Source of the DNA: Macrotis lagotis | Taxonomy: Eukaryota > Chordata > Mammalia > Peramelemorphia > Peramelidae | Assembly (NCBI RefSeq): GCF_037893015.1 | Contig: NC_133665.1 | Span: 103,259,937 to 103,323,936, forward strand | Reading direction: 5' to 3' | DNA: 64,000 nucleotides | Part shown: positions 1-12,424 of the stretch, piece after piece | How positions within the stretch are numbered: the first letter of the stretch is position 1 | How the letters are laid out: each line of letters begins with the position of its first letter | Notes under the pieces: model-generated | Told to the model about the DNA's origin: nothing | Seen by the model: only the letters and a program-made list of their open reading frames with translations | Databases searched by the model: none | Made by a program: the position numbers and the translations under genes

Positions 1-157
1 TATCCTGATTTCCTTAGGCTTTACCTTCTACCTAATTCAGGGTCCAGTAAGGGAAAGTTCATCTTTTGCCCTCTAGATGAGAGGCAAGATATAACAACCT
101 GCTCAGTGTCCCAGTCTTCTCAGACCTGTTTGTTGGCCCAGCCAACACTACTTGGCT

Positions 158-225
<68 letters not shown>

Positions 226-354
226 CCTATCCCTTCCTATGTATTGTAACTTCTTTTAATACATTTTATTTTATTTTATTTCCACCCTTGGTTTCCCAAG
301 TCTAAATAATGATTCCTAATAGGCAGAACCGAATTCAAATCACCAGTGGCTACA
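1..354 (+). mobile_element. Solo-LTR-like element, family A, cut by window edge
   Basis: This stretch matches the element at 10380-10864 along most of its length, including 'tccagtaagggaaag', 'gccctctagatgagaggcaa' and the ending 'ggctaca'. Its left end lies outside the window. A TATA-like segment, a CT-rich tract and a T-rich poly(A)-signal-like region are laid out as in an LTR. No retroviral coding region is next to it, so it reads as an incomplete fossil LTR. Confidence 0.7.
163..221. repeat. (CT)n microsatellite inside an LTR
   Basis: About 29 CT units. The related LTR at 10380-10864 has only a short interrupted CT-rich tract at the same place, so this looks like expansion of a tract already present in the element. 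Confidence 0.95.
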
Positions 355-1486
355 GTAGGGACATACAGAGTTTAGATAGGATGCCAGTTCCCAGGAAGCT
401 CACAGTATTCTAGCCTTGCTAATAACAATGAGTCTGACACAGGTTCAGCCTTTTTCTGAAATTTTAAAACCAGGAGAACATGAGAATTAGTAGAACTAAC
501 CTCGGATTTGGAGTCAGGAGATCTGAGTTTGAATCTTGCTTCCAACATTTACTAGCTGTTTATCAAGCTTCACCTCTCAGAAGCCCCCTTCCTCACCCAG
601 GGACAACAACATATGCATTGGTTATCTCACAAAGGGGATTCAGGAATCCCTGATCCCCATCTGTTAGTTCTAGGATCAAGGGTACATCACCTGTCTTTCA
701 ATTTTCTTCATTCATGAAGGAAGATAGAATTGTGCTTGTACTTCTCACCCAGAAAGCAAAAACTCTATTATCTAAACTTTGTCTCCTCCAATCAAACTAG
801 TCCTAGTGCAACTCTAACAGAAGTTTTTACTGGGAGTTTATCCTATTAAAAGTGTATCTCATAGTTTATTCGGAATAAGATGACTTCTTGGAGGGACAGA
901 GAGGTGGTGGTACAGGGTGGAGAGCACTGGGGTGGGGGATGATGCTGGTGTTGGGCAGGGGTTGGGGGGACTTGACCTGGGCACTGGGTGATAGGATGGA
1001 GAACATTCAAATGGGTGGAGATGACAAGTGCAGAGAATTTCAAGCTTAAGTGAATTAGACTTTTCCTATCATAGGGCGTGTAAATGAGATAAGCCTTCCT
1101 CAACACTTCACAGACTAATTCAGGTGTGCTGCTGCTATAATCCTAGGTATTTATTTTCCTAGTGACTTTTACTTACCCCTCCCCTGTTTACTGTTTCATT
1201 TAAGGTAAAGGTCAAACAGATTTGGTAGATCTAGTCTTCTACTAGTCATCTTCTTTGGTTCCTTGGCTTAAAAATGAAATATTGGTCATCATTTTGGTGG
1301 GGTTGGATGGTTAAATTGTGATACATGAATGAAATGCAATACCACTGTCATTTAAGAAATGATAAATGTGAAGAATACATTTCTCTCTTTAGCATATAAA
1401 AGTCTTCTGATCTGATCCTTTCCTGTTGTAGGAAGAAATTCTTCCTTACAGGCTTCATCCAAAAGAAATTAGAAAAGATATAGTAA
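355..1486. other. No gene seen; weak MIR-like relic
   Basis: A weak + strand MIR-like piece lies near 485-570 ('ggatttggagtcagg' then 'tttactagctg'). The rest is unassigned single-copy-looking or very old repeat sequence. Open frames here are short and have no recognisable product. Confidence 0.4.
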
Positions 1487-1640
1487 TGATGCAGAAAAAC
1501 CTGGGCATGGAGGTGATGAGATCAGTTGGAGACAAACTTTGTAAATCTTTTGTTTCCATTGTTAAGGGAATCTTCCTTCCTTCCTCATCTAATTTACGCC
1601 AAAACCTGCATTTCCGAGTCTGAGTCGACATTCATAGTGG
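1487..1640 (+). mobile_element. LTR fragment, family B
   Basis: It starts 'tgatgcagaaaaacctgggc' and shares 'gatcagttggagacaaac' and 'aaaacctgcatt...gagtctgagt' with the longer copy at 16503-17176. The middle of the LTR is absent, so this is an incomplete fossil. The exact right end is uncertain. Confidence 0.65.
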
Positions 1641-2069
1641 GCAGTGAGCTGGCAACAATTTAAAGGAATTTATTATATACAGGATATACATATTGCATGG
1701 GCCTGGCCTTGAACTCAGCACACACTTGACCTTTTAAAAGCAAACTTTTATAGAAAAAGTAGTTAATACTAATAAATTAAAGAAAAGGGAATGGGTTAAC
1801 ATCAATGTCCAGTTTACAAGGTAGGTAACTGATCCTAAGGGAGAATCAAGGCAATTATATTTAAAAGCTGTATTCATAGTAGGTTTTGCTGTCATGAACT
1901 TTCTCAAACAATGGGTAGTACTGAAAACTTTATCTTCTATTGTCATGTAAATATGAGTGTATCAATGATGTCCATTTCCTTTAAAGATATTTGACTGGGG
2001 GCTTCAGAAGTAAACATGACCATCCTCTCATACCCTCAGTCTGGTGGTGGTGGATAAATTCTTCAATAC
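1641..2069. other. Unassigned sequence
   Basis: No gene or confidently named repeat is seen. The stretch is AT-rich and could be part of an old LTR element. Confidence 0.3.
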
Positions 2070-2460
2070 TATCTTTCCAGTGATTGAGAAAGTTTGTGAT
2101 AGCAAAAAACTTCTATGAATTCAGTAATGCTTTTTGTATTTTATTCATTATAATAGCATTTACATGGTTTGGTTTGGTTTTTAGTAAAAAATGCTGCAGC
2201 AGCAGGGGAGAATTTATTGCAGAAGGGAGAGAGGAGCAGTAGATCAATGAAAAGGTTAGTACAGTAGTCCAGGTAAGAAGAGGTGATAAGGAACTAAGGT
2301 AGAAGTCCTGTGAGTAAAGAGAAGGGAAGGGAAGCAGCAATGTTACAGAGATAGAATAATGAACATGTGAGGTAAAGGTAAGGGAGGAGTTAAGAATGAT
2401 TCTAGGGTTGTAAACCTGAATGACTGGAAGAATTGTGATGACCTCAACAGAAATAGAAAA
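2070..2460 (-). mobile_element. L2 LINE fragment (ORF2 region)
   Basis: Motifs such as 'cagtagtccaggtaagaag' and the following purine-rich text match, in antisense, the L2 ORF2 region just C-terminal to the reverse transcriptase core. The same region recurs at 27060-27650 and 59790-60960. It is diverged and interrupted. Confidence 0.55.
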
Positions 2461-4035
2461 GATCAAAAGAGAGAAACTGTAATATCTCAGTATAATTTTT
2501 CAAATGAGTTTATATTCCAAACCTATGCTACTTCTGACTACCTTATCTCTGCTTGACAAATAAACCAAATGTTTGCTGAATGAGGAGCTTTTTAAAGGCT
2601 GTTTTGGACTCCTTGCTATAGTCATTGATTTAATTAGTTATATGAAAGTATGTAAGCAGCATCTATCTCAAAATCAACTTGTCAGAAATATAATTCATTA
2701 TCCTTCCCTCCAAGCCCATAACTCTTGAGGTTTTTCTTTTCAGTTGGCAGTGAGTAAAGTGAAGTATGATTGTAGTTGTAGCCCAATATAGGGGGCCATG
2801 GGAGACCCTAATCCATTGGTAGGAGTTCTGAAGTTTAAAGTGTTAAGTCCTGCAGAACAGGGAATGATTTATGGCCAGAGGAAAGGACCAAGTGGTGTAG
2901 ACAAAGCTATGGAACTTTTTCTAAAAATATAAGAAAGATGCAGAGTTGAAATCCTCACAGACCAAGACTATGGAGCCAACTCAGAGATGGAACTTTACCT
3001 TCTATGCTCACCTAGCTCACCCCCTTAGGGTAAAGGGGGTGGAGTTTAACCTCCCAGTCATGTTCACACCCTCAGTGGCACCAAGACTTCAATTAACTCA
3101 ACTTTCCAGGGTAATTCTACAGAGCCCCAAGTTCAAGTTTAAGATCTTGATTGGGAGAATTGTATGATGATTCATAAAGCTAAAATGTAACTCAATAGTT
3201 ACTGCATAGTCTGGGAAATATCAAACTCTTTAAGGCTGTTTCTCTATACCAAAATCAAGCCATCAAATGCTTTCAATGTAATAAAATTTATTTTACAAAA
3301 TGTAGTGGTAGGTAGAAAAATAGGATGAACTTGGGGGAGGGGAGGGAGGAGGAGGAGGAGGAAGAGGATGCTCTGGACCTGGCAGACAAAATGAAAAGAG
3401 TCCAGGATGGATCAAACTCTTGCTCCATTAGGGCTTCATCCTGTCCATCCAATGGGGACAATGACACTGGCCTCCCAAGGGGGTGACCAATTGCTTTCTC
3501 CTCTATAGAAGCACCTGCCCTGCTTCTTACTGTCTGCTTGCTATGGTTCCTTTCTCCCATGTCTCTAAGACTTCACCAAGGCCTGGCAATGGCAGATGTC
3601 ATACTATAGTCCCAAACCCAGCTGAGGTTCTTGGGTGAACTCCTTCCCTCCATGAAGTTGTGTCTTTGATCCCTGGATGTTTGTAGGAGAGGCTACCTTA
3701 TCAGCAAGAAGCATCAGCTGAAACAAAGCTGCTAGGTGGCCTGATTCCTCATCCTAGGTGGGCTCCCACTTGTCTTCTCCGCACCCCCCAACTGAGGGAG
3801 ACTTTTCTAGCTTGGTTCCGCAGCTTCTCAAGTTCATAGAATAGGTCCTGTCACTACCACTTGTGGCTCCTTGCTCCTCTGTCTTTATCCAAAACCCTTA
3901 AACTTACTCAAGGGCTTTTCATGTGCTCTAAGACTCTCTTCCTAGAAATTCATTTGGGAGAGGAAAAAGGACCTCCTGAACAGTCCAGAATTATTCAGTT
4001 CCATTTGGCACCAGTCCTTTCCTCCAATGGCCACT
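2461..4035. other. No gene seen; purine-rich (GGA)n patch near 3332-3368
   Basis: Apart from the short GGA/GAG tract there is no recognisable gene or named repeat. Short open frames in both strands lack codon or domain signals. Confidence 0.4.
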
Positions 4036-4039
4036 TTGG

Positions 4040-4180
4040 GGATTGCTGCACAGGCCAATGTAGTGAGAAAAGTACTGAATTTGGAATAGGACAGCTGAAA
4101 TTTCAGTTTGGCCCCTTAACTACCTGTAGGAGAGTCTCTTTACCTCTCTGGGTTTCAGTGTCCTTATCTGTAAAATGAGA
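4040..4180 (+). mobile_element. MIR-type SINE
   Basis: A MIR-like core: 'ggaataggacagctg', a region like 'ccttaactacctgta', and then a 'cctctctgggtttcagtgt...tctgtaaaatgag' string. Ancient and diverged. Confidence 0.6.
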
Positions 4181-4185
4181 CATGG

Positions 4186-4404
4186 TTCCTAGGTGGCTCA
4201 ATGAATAAGGCACTGGATGGAAAACCTGAGTACGAATCCAGCCTCACTAGCCTTGTGATCCTGGACAAGTCACTCAACCCTTTTGGCTTCAGTTTCCTCA
4301 TCTGTAAAATGAACTGGAGAAGGACATGGCAAATCTTGACAAAAAAAAAAACCCAAACAGGGTCACAAAAAAATCAGACAGTTTCTGAGAACACTGAACA
4401 ATAG
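4186..4404 (+). mobile_element. tRNA-derived SINE with RTE/BovB-like tail (MAR1-type)
   Basis: The tRNA-like head ('cctaggtggctcaatgaat', B-box near 'gagtacgaatcc') is followed by 'ctcatctgtaaaatgaactg', 'gagaaggacatggcaaat' and a tail like 'aaacccaaacagggtcac'. The tail resembles BovB/RTE 3' sequence, as known for marsupial CORE-SINEs of the Mar-1 kind. The family name is from memory. Confidence 0.7.
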
Positions 4405-4489
4405 TTTCTAAGGTGTCAATTCAGAGTCCATCAAGTATTTATCCTGCAGAGTAAAATAGAGGGTAATAATTGGCTTACAAAATACTTTC

Positions 4490-4720
4490 CCCACAACAGC
4501 CTTATAAATAGGTTTAGTGTTGTATCATTATCCTCATTTTATAGTTGGGGATACTGAGGCCCAGAAGATAAAAACAATTTGTATAACTTGCAATTATTTA
4601 GATGTTTTCCTCACAACAACCTGCTGAGGGACACAGCAACATTTTACCTGTATTTCACAAATGAGGGAAATGACATAACTTGTCTGAGGTCATATAGCAA
4701 GTAAAAAAGGCAGATTAGGT
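4490..4720 (-). mobile_element. Two MIR fragments
   Basis: Two successive antisense MIR cores ('tcattttatagttgggga...gaggcccag' and 'atttcacaaatgagggaaa...gtctgaggtca'). Confidence 0.55.
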
Positions 4721-4779
4721 TTTAAACTCTAGATCTTGGTTATTAGTCAAGAAGGTTTCTTACCTATCTTCCTCACCAC

Positions 4780-5012
4780 CCCAATTGTTTATGAACATTT
4801 TCAGTCCTTTCTGACTCTTCATAATCCCATTTGGGGTTTTCTTGGTAGAGTCACTGAAGTGGTTTACCATTTCCTTTGTCAGCTCATTTTACAGATGAAG
4901 GCAAACAGGGTGAAGTGGACTTGCCTGGGTTGCATAGCTAGTAAGTGTTTGAGGCTGGATTTGAATTTAGGTCTTCTTGGCTCCGGATTCTGAACTTTAT
5001 TCACTGCACCCC
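4780..5012 (-). mobile_element. MAR1-type SINE with RTE-like tail
   Basis: In + coordinates it begins with the RTE-like part ('ttttcagtcctttctgactc', 'catttggggttttcttgg'). It continues through 'cattttacagatgaaggcaa' into 'gcatagctagtaagtgt' and the tRNA-like end near 5010. Near full length. Confidence 0.75.
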
Positions 5013-8000
5013 CATAAATACTAGATTCAGCTGATTACTTGCTTGTAAACCCTGTGACAGATTCATTCAGTGGCCCCAAATAAGGTGAAGTGAGTTGTTT
5101 ACATAATTGATTTTTCCCAAGAACAAATCTTGCTCTTAGCTAGAGCAGGAAACTAATTATCCAGCCATCAGGGCTTATCAGGGGCTCCTAGCAATTTCTA
5201 TCTAATTTAGACATGTTCTTCTTTTATGAGGCTACAATTCATTAGGCTTGCAAGATAAACAGCTGCCTTCCTAAAACCCATTGCCTGGAGCTCAGCTGTA
5301 TCAAACTGCTGTTTTTCTCACCCCTCCTAATGAGTTAGAGGACAGAATAAACCATCATTAAGGAGAGAAGATGGAATCTGAATAATCCAGAGGAAGAATT
5401 TTGGTTAATCTCCATCCTTTGTCCTCAAATTTCTACCTCAATAAAACAAAGACATCAGATTAGATCCTTTAGCTTCCTTCTAATTCTAAAAGCCCGAGAC
5501 TTAAGTAAAAAGCTGTTCAATTCATTTAAATTGAATTCATGGAGTCATAGCCTTGCAGAGCTGGAAGGAACATCAGAAATCATTGTCCAACCACTTCATT
5601 TTACTGATGAGCTCCGTGAGTTTGACCTTAAAAAAAATTAAATTTTGTCCAAATAAGGAACAAATGTTAACCTATATGAGTTTGGTTTCAAGGAAGAACA
5701 AAACAGAGTTAGCTTAACATACACATTTATTAATATTTCTTTAAGTTTGCTGAATATATAGACATGTGTTGGGACCCCTGGCTAGAAAACCAGATCCCAA
5801 AAGAGAGTTTTGGAGAAGATCCTTATACCTTGAACCAACAGATGGCAGGGTCCTCAACCCCTGGTTCTCAACATCCCAGGAAAGGATTGATTATTAGACA
5901 TTCCTAGGAGATAATGTACAGAGGGACATGCCAGGAGGCATGTCGGGAGGACCTTTGAGCCTTATTTATCAGCTAAGACCTCCACAAAAAAAAGATTCAT
6001 AAATCTCTCTTCCAGGAGGTTGGCACCACCCAGTGACTATTAATATGATGGGATTTGTTAGTAGAGGTTGACATTATAGACTAGGAAACTGATGCCCAGA
6101 AAGAAAATAGGCCTGATACCAAGGGATAGGGTAGTGACAGAGCTGATACTTGTACTTTCCAATTTCCATTCAGTATTCTTCCTTTCCCATTAAAAAAAAA
6201 AAGTCTTCTTGGTGCTTTTAAAAAAACACTCACTTCTCAAAGAAAAGCTCCAGATGTAACACAATCAACGGAGATCTCCTTTGTAACAAAGAAATATGGG
6301 TAAGCAGGACAAACCAGCATATTGAGCATACTTGACAAACATAGGACTCATTCTGCATCCATAATCCACCACTCCTCTCTTGTGTGGAAGGAAGTATGTT
6401 ATACAGCCAGTCCTCTGGCTCACTCAGAAGTCTTTTGGGGTTGTTGTACAAATTGTTCTCTTGGTTACTCTGTTTCTTCCAGAATACCTCCCTCCCTATA
6501 ATTATAATACCCTGAAGAGTGCTTATCAACATTGGCTACCATTTTGATAGGCCTTTAAGGAATACTCAATTCTTTCTTTCAGTAACTATGTGAAATAAAT
6601 ATGGCAAGTGCCAGTATATCTATTTGAGAAATTAAATGATATGTTCATGTTGCCATAGCTACTAGATATTGCATTCAGAATTCAAACCTGGGTCTCTCAA
6701 ACCTGGTTTGAGTCTGCCTACCTTACTTACAGAGCAACCTTCAATCTGCTGTTCATCTTCATTCTTATTATCTCTACCTCTAAGGTACACTAAAGCATAT
6801 GTTTGTATGTTGCTTTATAATGAATAAAATTTTGACATCTCTCATTCATTTGGTCTCATCAATTTCTCAATTACTACTTTCTTAATAAACTGGACAAATT
6901 TTTCTCAATAGTAGGCATCTCTCTACATATTAAATCCTGTAAGCTCTTGGAATTATAAACATTAAAGCTATCAGATATATAATTTATTATATTTAAATAA
7001 ATGAAATAATGACAGATAATTATTTATAATATTTTCATTGAGAATGATCACAATAGTACTCCAGACCCTTACTGTAACAGCAGATGACTCCACTTTCACA
7101 ATTACAGTCCTGCATTATTCATCACAAATCTCTTTAAAAGAATTCTCTCCTGTTTGAAAGATAAAGATTAAAAACAATTCCATCAAGAAAGAAGTCATTT
7201 CTATCTTCTTTCTCTTATTTTTCTCCAATTTCTATCCAGTCATATATAACAGAAAAATAATCTCATTGTTTTCTCTCAAATTATTATCCTCAACAGTCTA
7301 TCCAAACTGACAATTAAAAACTATTTTTTCCTCAACAAATAATAACAATACCCTCCATAAGAGAGGCTTTTAAAAACAAGTATTGCACTGGCAAAGCAAT
7401 TACCAGACCAGTGACATGATCTCTTTGCTGTTTGCGCCTGGTTGAAATAGAAACCCACCCCTAGAAGGGAGGTGGCTGAAGGCATACTGAAAGAGAAAGT
7501 CATTTCTCAAGAAGGAATTGAGTCCAGAGGTAGTCATTTCATAAAATGGCATGTGAAATAAAGTGACTGAATTCTGAATGACTATTTACTAGCCAAGCTA
7601 GCATCATAGAATTGAATCCAATTCTCTTAAACACATATTAAACACCTATTGTATATAAGGTATTATATTGGAAACTACAGATATAGGGTCAAATATGATA
7701 TAGACTCTGTCCACATGACATGTCCCCAGATAATAAGATATAAGGTACACTTGCTAGAGGGTTAGAGACTAGAGACCCAGGCAAAGGGCTATGAGAGATT
7801 TGAGGGAGGGAGAAATTTCTGTGAGCTAGCCATGGTATATAATCAAGGTAACAAGTTTCTGGGTTCATGGGGAAAATAGCACCTGAGTTTCTTCTGAAGG
7901 AATAGAATGGTTTGGTTCTCATCCTTAGTTATTGAAGAAGACCAAGAATGACATCACTATGTTTGAAACAAAAAGAGAATAGAAGAAAAGAAATTAAGCA

Positions 8001-8494
8001 GTTGAGGATAGGGAGGAGACATCCTATGTAGGCTTTGGGGATAGTGTATAAAAAAACTTGCAGATAGGAAAGGGAAAGTTGACAAGGGGTTTTGAAGGGA
8101 CATTCTAGTTGGTTACCTGGAGCATAGATGAAGAGATCAAGATGCTTCCTTTTGGATAGTATCTCAAGTTAATTTTGCTTATGTTTTCTATGTTTTGTGA
8201 ATTTGTGAACACACAGATACATGAAACCATAGGTTTTAACACTGGACTCTTTCCTAGATTTTGCTCCCAAAAGCAAACTCTAGGACACATCAGGAACAAA
8301 GAAATGAATTTTTTTCTGTATCAGAGAAAAGTAAATCATAGATTACATATTTTAATTTTAGGTCAATTTTTCATGTACATATCTGAGTTTTTGTTTTGCT
8401 GTTCAAAGGCAGTTATACTAATGTCAACAAGTAACAGGAACAATAAGCTACTATTTATGAAGCATCCACTATTCTCCTTGTTGCTCTTAGTACT
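5013..8494. other. No gene seen; old relics and AT-rich sequence
   Basis: Mostly unassigned. A MIR relic in minus orientation lies near 6590-6745, and 6780-7320 is very AT-rich. A block at about 5765-6060 that starts 'tgttgggacccctggctag' looks repeat-like, possibly part of an LTR, but has no partner in this window. No open frame here has a recognisable product. Confidence 0.4.
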
Positions 8495-8710
8495 TCTGTC
8501 TGAAGCCAGGCAAAACAGATCTGATCCAATCATCCAGGTAACGCAATACTCCAGACACTTGAATAGGAGTAGATAAGGGCCATATTGTAGAGCACCTTGA
8601 CTTTGAAAATAAAGTATTTTGACTTTTTTCCTCTAAGACATGAGGAACCACTGAAGATTTTTTTGAGCAGGAGGTTATGAGCGCAGTAGTCTTTACAAAT
8701 CTAATTTATA
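8495..8710 (-). mobile_element. L2 LINE fragment
   Basis: Antisense L2 3'-half text: 'atccaggtaacgcaatactc', 'tagagcaccttgactttga', 'ccactgaagattttttt', 'gagcaggaggttatgag'. A further weak piece may lie at 8010-8170. Confidence 0.5.
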
Positions 8711-8844
8711 GTCATCTTGCTCAATCTTCCCTTTTCACCAGATAAGGAAGGAAATAGATAAATTCACCACTTACATCCTTCACAGAAAATTAATCAATCT
8801 AGACATCAGGTTGGATGATTTTAGGAAAGTCATGCATCTATTTC

Positions 8845-9181
8845 ATTCTGTTGGATATCTTAGTAAAGTGGCACACCCTCTCATGGTGGGAGAGAGGGGT
8901 GGGGAAATCCCAAAATGCAGGGTCTGTTATGTACTGTGAAAGGCTTTGCTCCTGCCCCCTCATGCCAATCATAGTCTGGGGTCACAATGTTAATTTGATA
9001 CATTGTTTCCTGTACATTCCCCCCTTGCTCATTATACTAATGAGCAGGAACAGCATAAGACTAAAAAAACCAGCGGGGCACAATCTCATTGTTTTTTGGT
9101 CAGATTGAGGTCTTTGTAATGTAAACTAACAATCCTTCCTTCACATTCTTATGGAACCCAAACACCCACATATTACTCACA
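8845..9181 (-). mobile_element. LTR fragment, family D
   Basis: It matches 34087-34534 closely ('gatatctta', 'ctctcatggtgggagagag', 'cctgccccctcatgccaatc', 'gcattattactaatgagca'-like text, 'cccaaacacccaca') and, inverted, the copy at 55850-56484. It lacks one end of the LTR. Fossil, no coding region. Confidence 0.7.
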
Positions 9182-9329
9182 ATTGTATCATCAATCTATC
9201 CATAAGCATACTGGGATAACACTATGCTAAGTACTGGGGGTTGGAAGGGTACACAATAATTAAAGAGTCCTAGCCATGAAGGAGGTTAAATTCTATGAGA
9301 ATCACATAACAATAAGACACTTAGTCAAT

Positions 9330-10170
9330 AGTGTTTATTTTTTCAATTACATGAAAAGATAGTTTTCAACATTCATTTTTTTAAAATTTTCTTCCTCTAA
9401 TCCTTCCCTTTCCTCTCCCTAAGATAGTAAATATTCTGAGGTATAAGGTTATATATTATGAGGAATGTAGGGTGTTGGTCTTCACAGGGTGTGGAGGGGA
9501 GCCCTCAGGGAATCCATTACAAAGGGGGAATGGCCCAGCCAATCACAAGACTGGAAGAGTTTTCCTAATCCCATTCTAGGGATAGCAAATCCCAAACAGG
9601 TTCTCAACTGGTCAAGAGTGACCTAGAGATCTTGACCTAATGCAACTGAGTTTGTGCAATTAGGTAGTTGAATATTAACCCCCCCCCCAACTATTGGAGT
9701 TCATTAGCATATCATACTAATGTGGGGGGATCAAATTAGGGGCATGTCACGGAATGGGTGGACCTCTTAAATTGTAACTCAAATTCTGAGAGCCTAGGAA
9801 AATCCAAGAGGGAGGGGAAAGACTTTCTGAGGACTATAAATTACCTGACATTCCAACACCAATTCATGCCTCAGGTGAGGTAACCATATCTTGCAAGGTT
9901 TGTGAATAAAATGTACAATTTTTCACTCACAGTAGCAGGTTTTTATTTTCATTCATTTATAACATACATGCACAGTCACCTTACATGTTACACATATTTT
10001 CAAATTTTTCATGCTGTGAAAGAAGAAAATGGGCAAATACTATGCTTTGATCTGTTATCACAGTGTATAATTTAGGTGGATGGGCCTGGGTTTCTCCTGA
10101 GTTTGCTCACTTCACTCAGTATCAGTTCAATTCTTTCCAGTTTTTTTCTGAAATCTACCAGCTCATCATT
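9330..10170 (-). mobile_element. L1 3' end, split by an LTR
   Basis: Antisense marsupial L1 3'UTR: 'tacatgaaaagatagttttc' and 'cttccctttcctctccct' before the LTR at 9457-9964, then 'catgctgtgaaagaagaaaa' and 'gctcacttcactcagtatc' after it. The L1 reads across the LTR, so the LTR came later. Confidence 0.75.
9457..9964 (+). mobile_element. Solo LTR, family C, inserted in L1
   Basis: About 508 bp. It begins with a diverged TG end ('tatgaggaatgtagggtg'), ends 'atttataaca', and has a late 'gtgaataaaatgtac' poly(A)-signal-like motif. It is flanked by 'tatat' (9452-9456) and 'tacat' (9965-9969), a 5-bp duplication with one change. The flanking L1 reads continuously when it is removed. Both ends resemble family D. 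No internal viral sequence, so it is a solo-LTR fossil. Confidence 0.75.
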
Positions 10171-10177
10171 TCTTATA

Positions 10178-11345
10178 TTTGTTTGTTTTTCCAATTATAA
10201 GTATAGTTTTCAATATTCATTTTGGTAAATTTTTCTCCCTCTCACCCTTTTCTCCCCCTGCCCTAAAACTGCATATAATCTAATTAGATTATACTTGCAC
10301 AGGTATATTACATACCTTTCCATAATCTTTTAGAATTTTCTTTGATCATTGTATTGCTGAGAAGAGTAGTCTATTATAGTGATGCAGGGGAAAGATGAAG
10401 AGAATTGTGAATGTAGCAATTGGGTGGAGATGTAAATTGACTATAAGTAGAGAATTATAATTGTAACAGAAACAATTATAATCTTAAATTGTGTGGAGGT
10501 CTCTATTACCATTGATTCACTGTTTAAAGTAAAATTTCTATCCTGATCTCCTTAGGCTTTACCCTGTACTTAATTCCTGGTCCAGTAAGGGAAAGGGAGT
10601 TCACCTTTTGCCCTCTAGATGAGAGGCAAGATATAAAAACCTGGGGTTGGACCTGGCTCAGGGCCACAGTCTTCTCTACCAACCTGTGGCCTAGCCAATT
10701 CTGCCTGGCTGTTCTTTTATCTCTCTCTACCCCTCTCTCTTTCCCTAGCCCTTCTTATGTCTTGTAACCTTTTTAATCAATTTTTGTTTTATTTCCACCC
10801 TTGCTTTCCAGAGTCTGAATAATGATTCCTCATAGGCAGAACCAAACTCAAGTAGCCAGCTACAATAGTTGATCATCACACAGTGATGCTGTTACTGTAT
10901 GCAATATTCTCCTGGTTCACCTCACTTCAGTCGCATTCATCTGCCACAATTTGTTCAGCCATTCCCCAATGGATGGGCATCCCTCGATTTTCAATTCTTT
11001 ATGGGGACAAAAAGAACTATGACTATTTTTGTATATGGGGGTCTTTTTTCCCCCTTTTCATGATTTCTTTGGGATATAGATCTAGTGATGTTGGTTTATC
11101 AAGGGTATGCACACTTTTGTAGCTTTTTGGGCATAGTTCCAAATTTCTCTTCATAATGATTGGATCAGATCACAACTCCACCAACAGTGCATTAGTGTCC
11201 CATTTTTCCCACATCCTTTACAACATCTATAATTTTCCTTTTCTGTCATATTAGCCAATCTAATAGATGTGAGGTGGTACCTCAGAGTTGTTTAATTTGT
11301 ATTTCTCTGGTACTTAGTACTAATGGTACTTTGTAAATATCTATT
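10178..11345 (-). mobile_element. L1 3' half, split by an LTR
   Basis: Antisense L1 3'UTR and ORF2 C-terminal region: 'ccaattataagtatagtttt' to 'gtattgctgagaagagtag', then after the LTR 'ttgatcatcacacagtgatg', 'cattccccaatggatgggca' and 'ccaacagtgcattagtgtcc'. Diverged from the younger L1s at 25-28 kb. Confidence 0.75.
10380..10864 (+). mobile_element. Solo LTR, family A, inserted in L1
   Basis: 485 bp, begins TG and ends CA, and is flanked by the perfect 4-bp direct repeat 'atag' (10376-10379 and 10865-10868). It contains 'gatataaaaacc' as a TATA-like box. A 4-bp duplication suits a class I (gammaretrovirus-like) element. No internal genes are present. It is younger than the L1 it interrupts. 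Confidence 0.85.
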
Positions 11346-12424
11346 GACTGTTGACTAGAATGTAGCAAGACTGAATCTATAGCTCTGGAACAGTATCTTA
11401 ATCTTATGCAAAGTTCATCATCATCTTGAGTTCATCAGCACCATCCTGTTGGTAGCCTAAAACCTCTGACAACCAAAGGTCTTTAGTCTCTTAAGGTACT
11501 GTCAAAGACAATTATTGACTCTGTGGCACAGTCATCATTACCCAGCTGTCCATTGGTTTGTATGTCTTAGGTTCTGATGGATGAGACCCAGCCAGGACTG
11601 GATCTATATAAAATATTAAAAGAAAACAGGATAAGTAAAAGCAGGGAATGTTGACTATATCTGAAGAAGATATTCTTACTTCTTCAAAGTCTGGCTGGTA
11701 AAGGGGAAAGGGCAGAGGGGCAGAATGATGAAGAACATTTATTGAAGATAAATAGAAAAACAAAAAAAATAAAAGTATTTAATAGTAGATTATAGACCAC
11801 CTGGCCAGAAAGAGAAAATAAATGTGGAATTTAGAAAATAGATCACAAGTCTGACAGAGACATGATTTGATTATCCAGACATCTGCTGGAGCTCTTGTTC
11901 ACTTTCTGTCAGAAGTATATCAGCTAATAACTTCCTGACTTACTTTGATAATAATTTTATCTTTTTAATGGGGAAAGAATCAACAATGAAAAATTATATT
12001 TTTTATCTGGTTCTAATCAATAGGAGGCAAGTGGTTGATGGTGTGGAAATGAAGGGAATCCTGCAGGGGAAGTGGTCCTCTCTCTCCTAGAGCTTGCAAT
12101 AGAGAAGATGAAGAAAGCTGATGCCTTCTGACACACCCCATACTTTAAGGGAACAGAGTTCAAGCTGTTTGAAGGTAAGTGAAAAAATATTACAAGAAGG
12201 AGAGGTGAGATGCCATCAACTAAAATTTCACAGGGTAAAGTCATTCCAAGGAAGAATGGGAAATTCTAAAGGCACAAGAGGAAATGTTGGGGGGGGGGGG
12301 GGAGAAAGAAAAAAAAAAAGAACTGTCCAAAGAGATGATACAAGTGCTCAGAGAGAGAGCTCAATATCCAACTTCAATTAAAAAAAAGACTTGTAGAGTA
12401 GTGGCAAAGAAGGCAAAGAATTGG
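11346..12424. other. No gene seen; poly-G tract
   Basis: Unassigned sequence. A run of about 15 G lies at 12288-12302, followed by an A-rich stretch. Confidence 0.4.

Noticed and set aside
8175-8576. 133-codon + strand frame
   Set aside because: No recognisable domain; it ends in L2-derived sequence and has no promoter or splice context.
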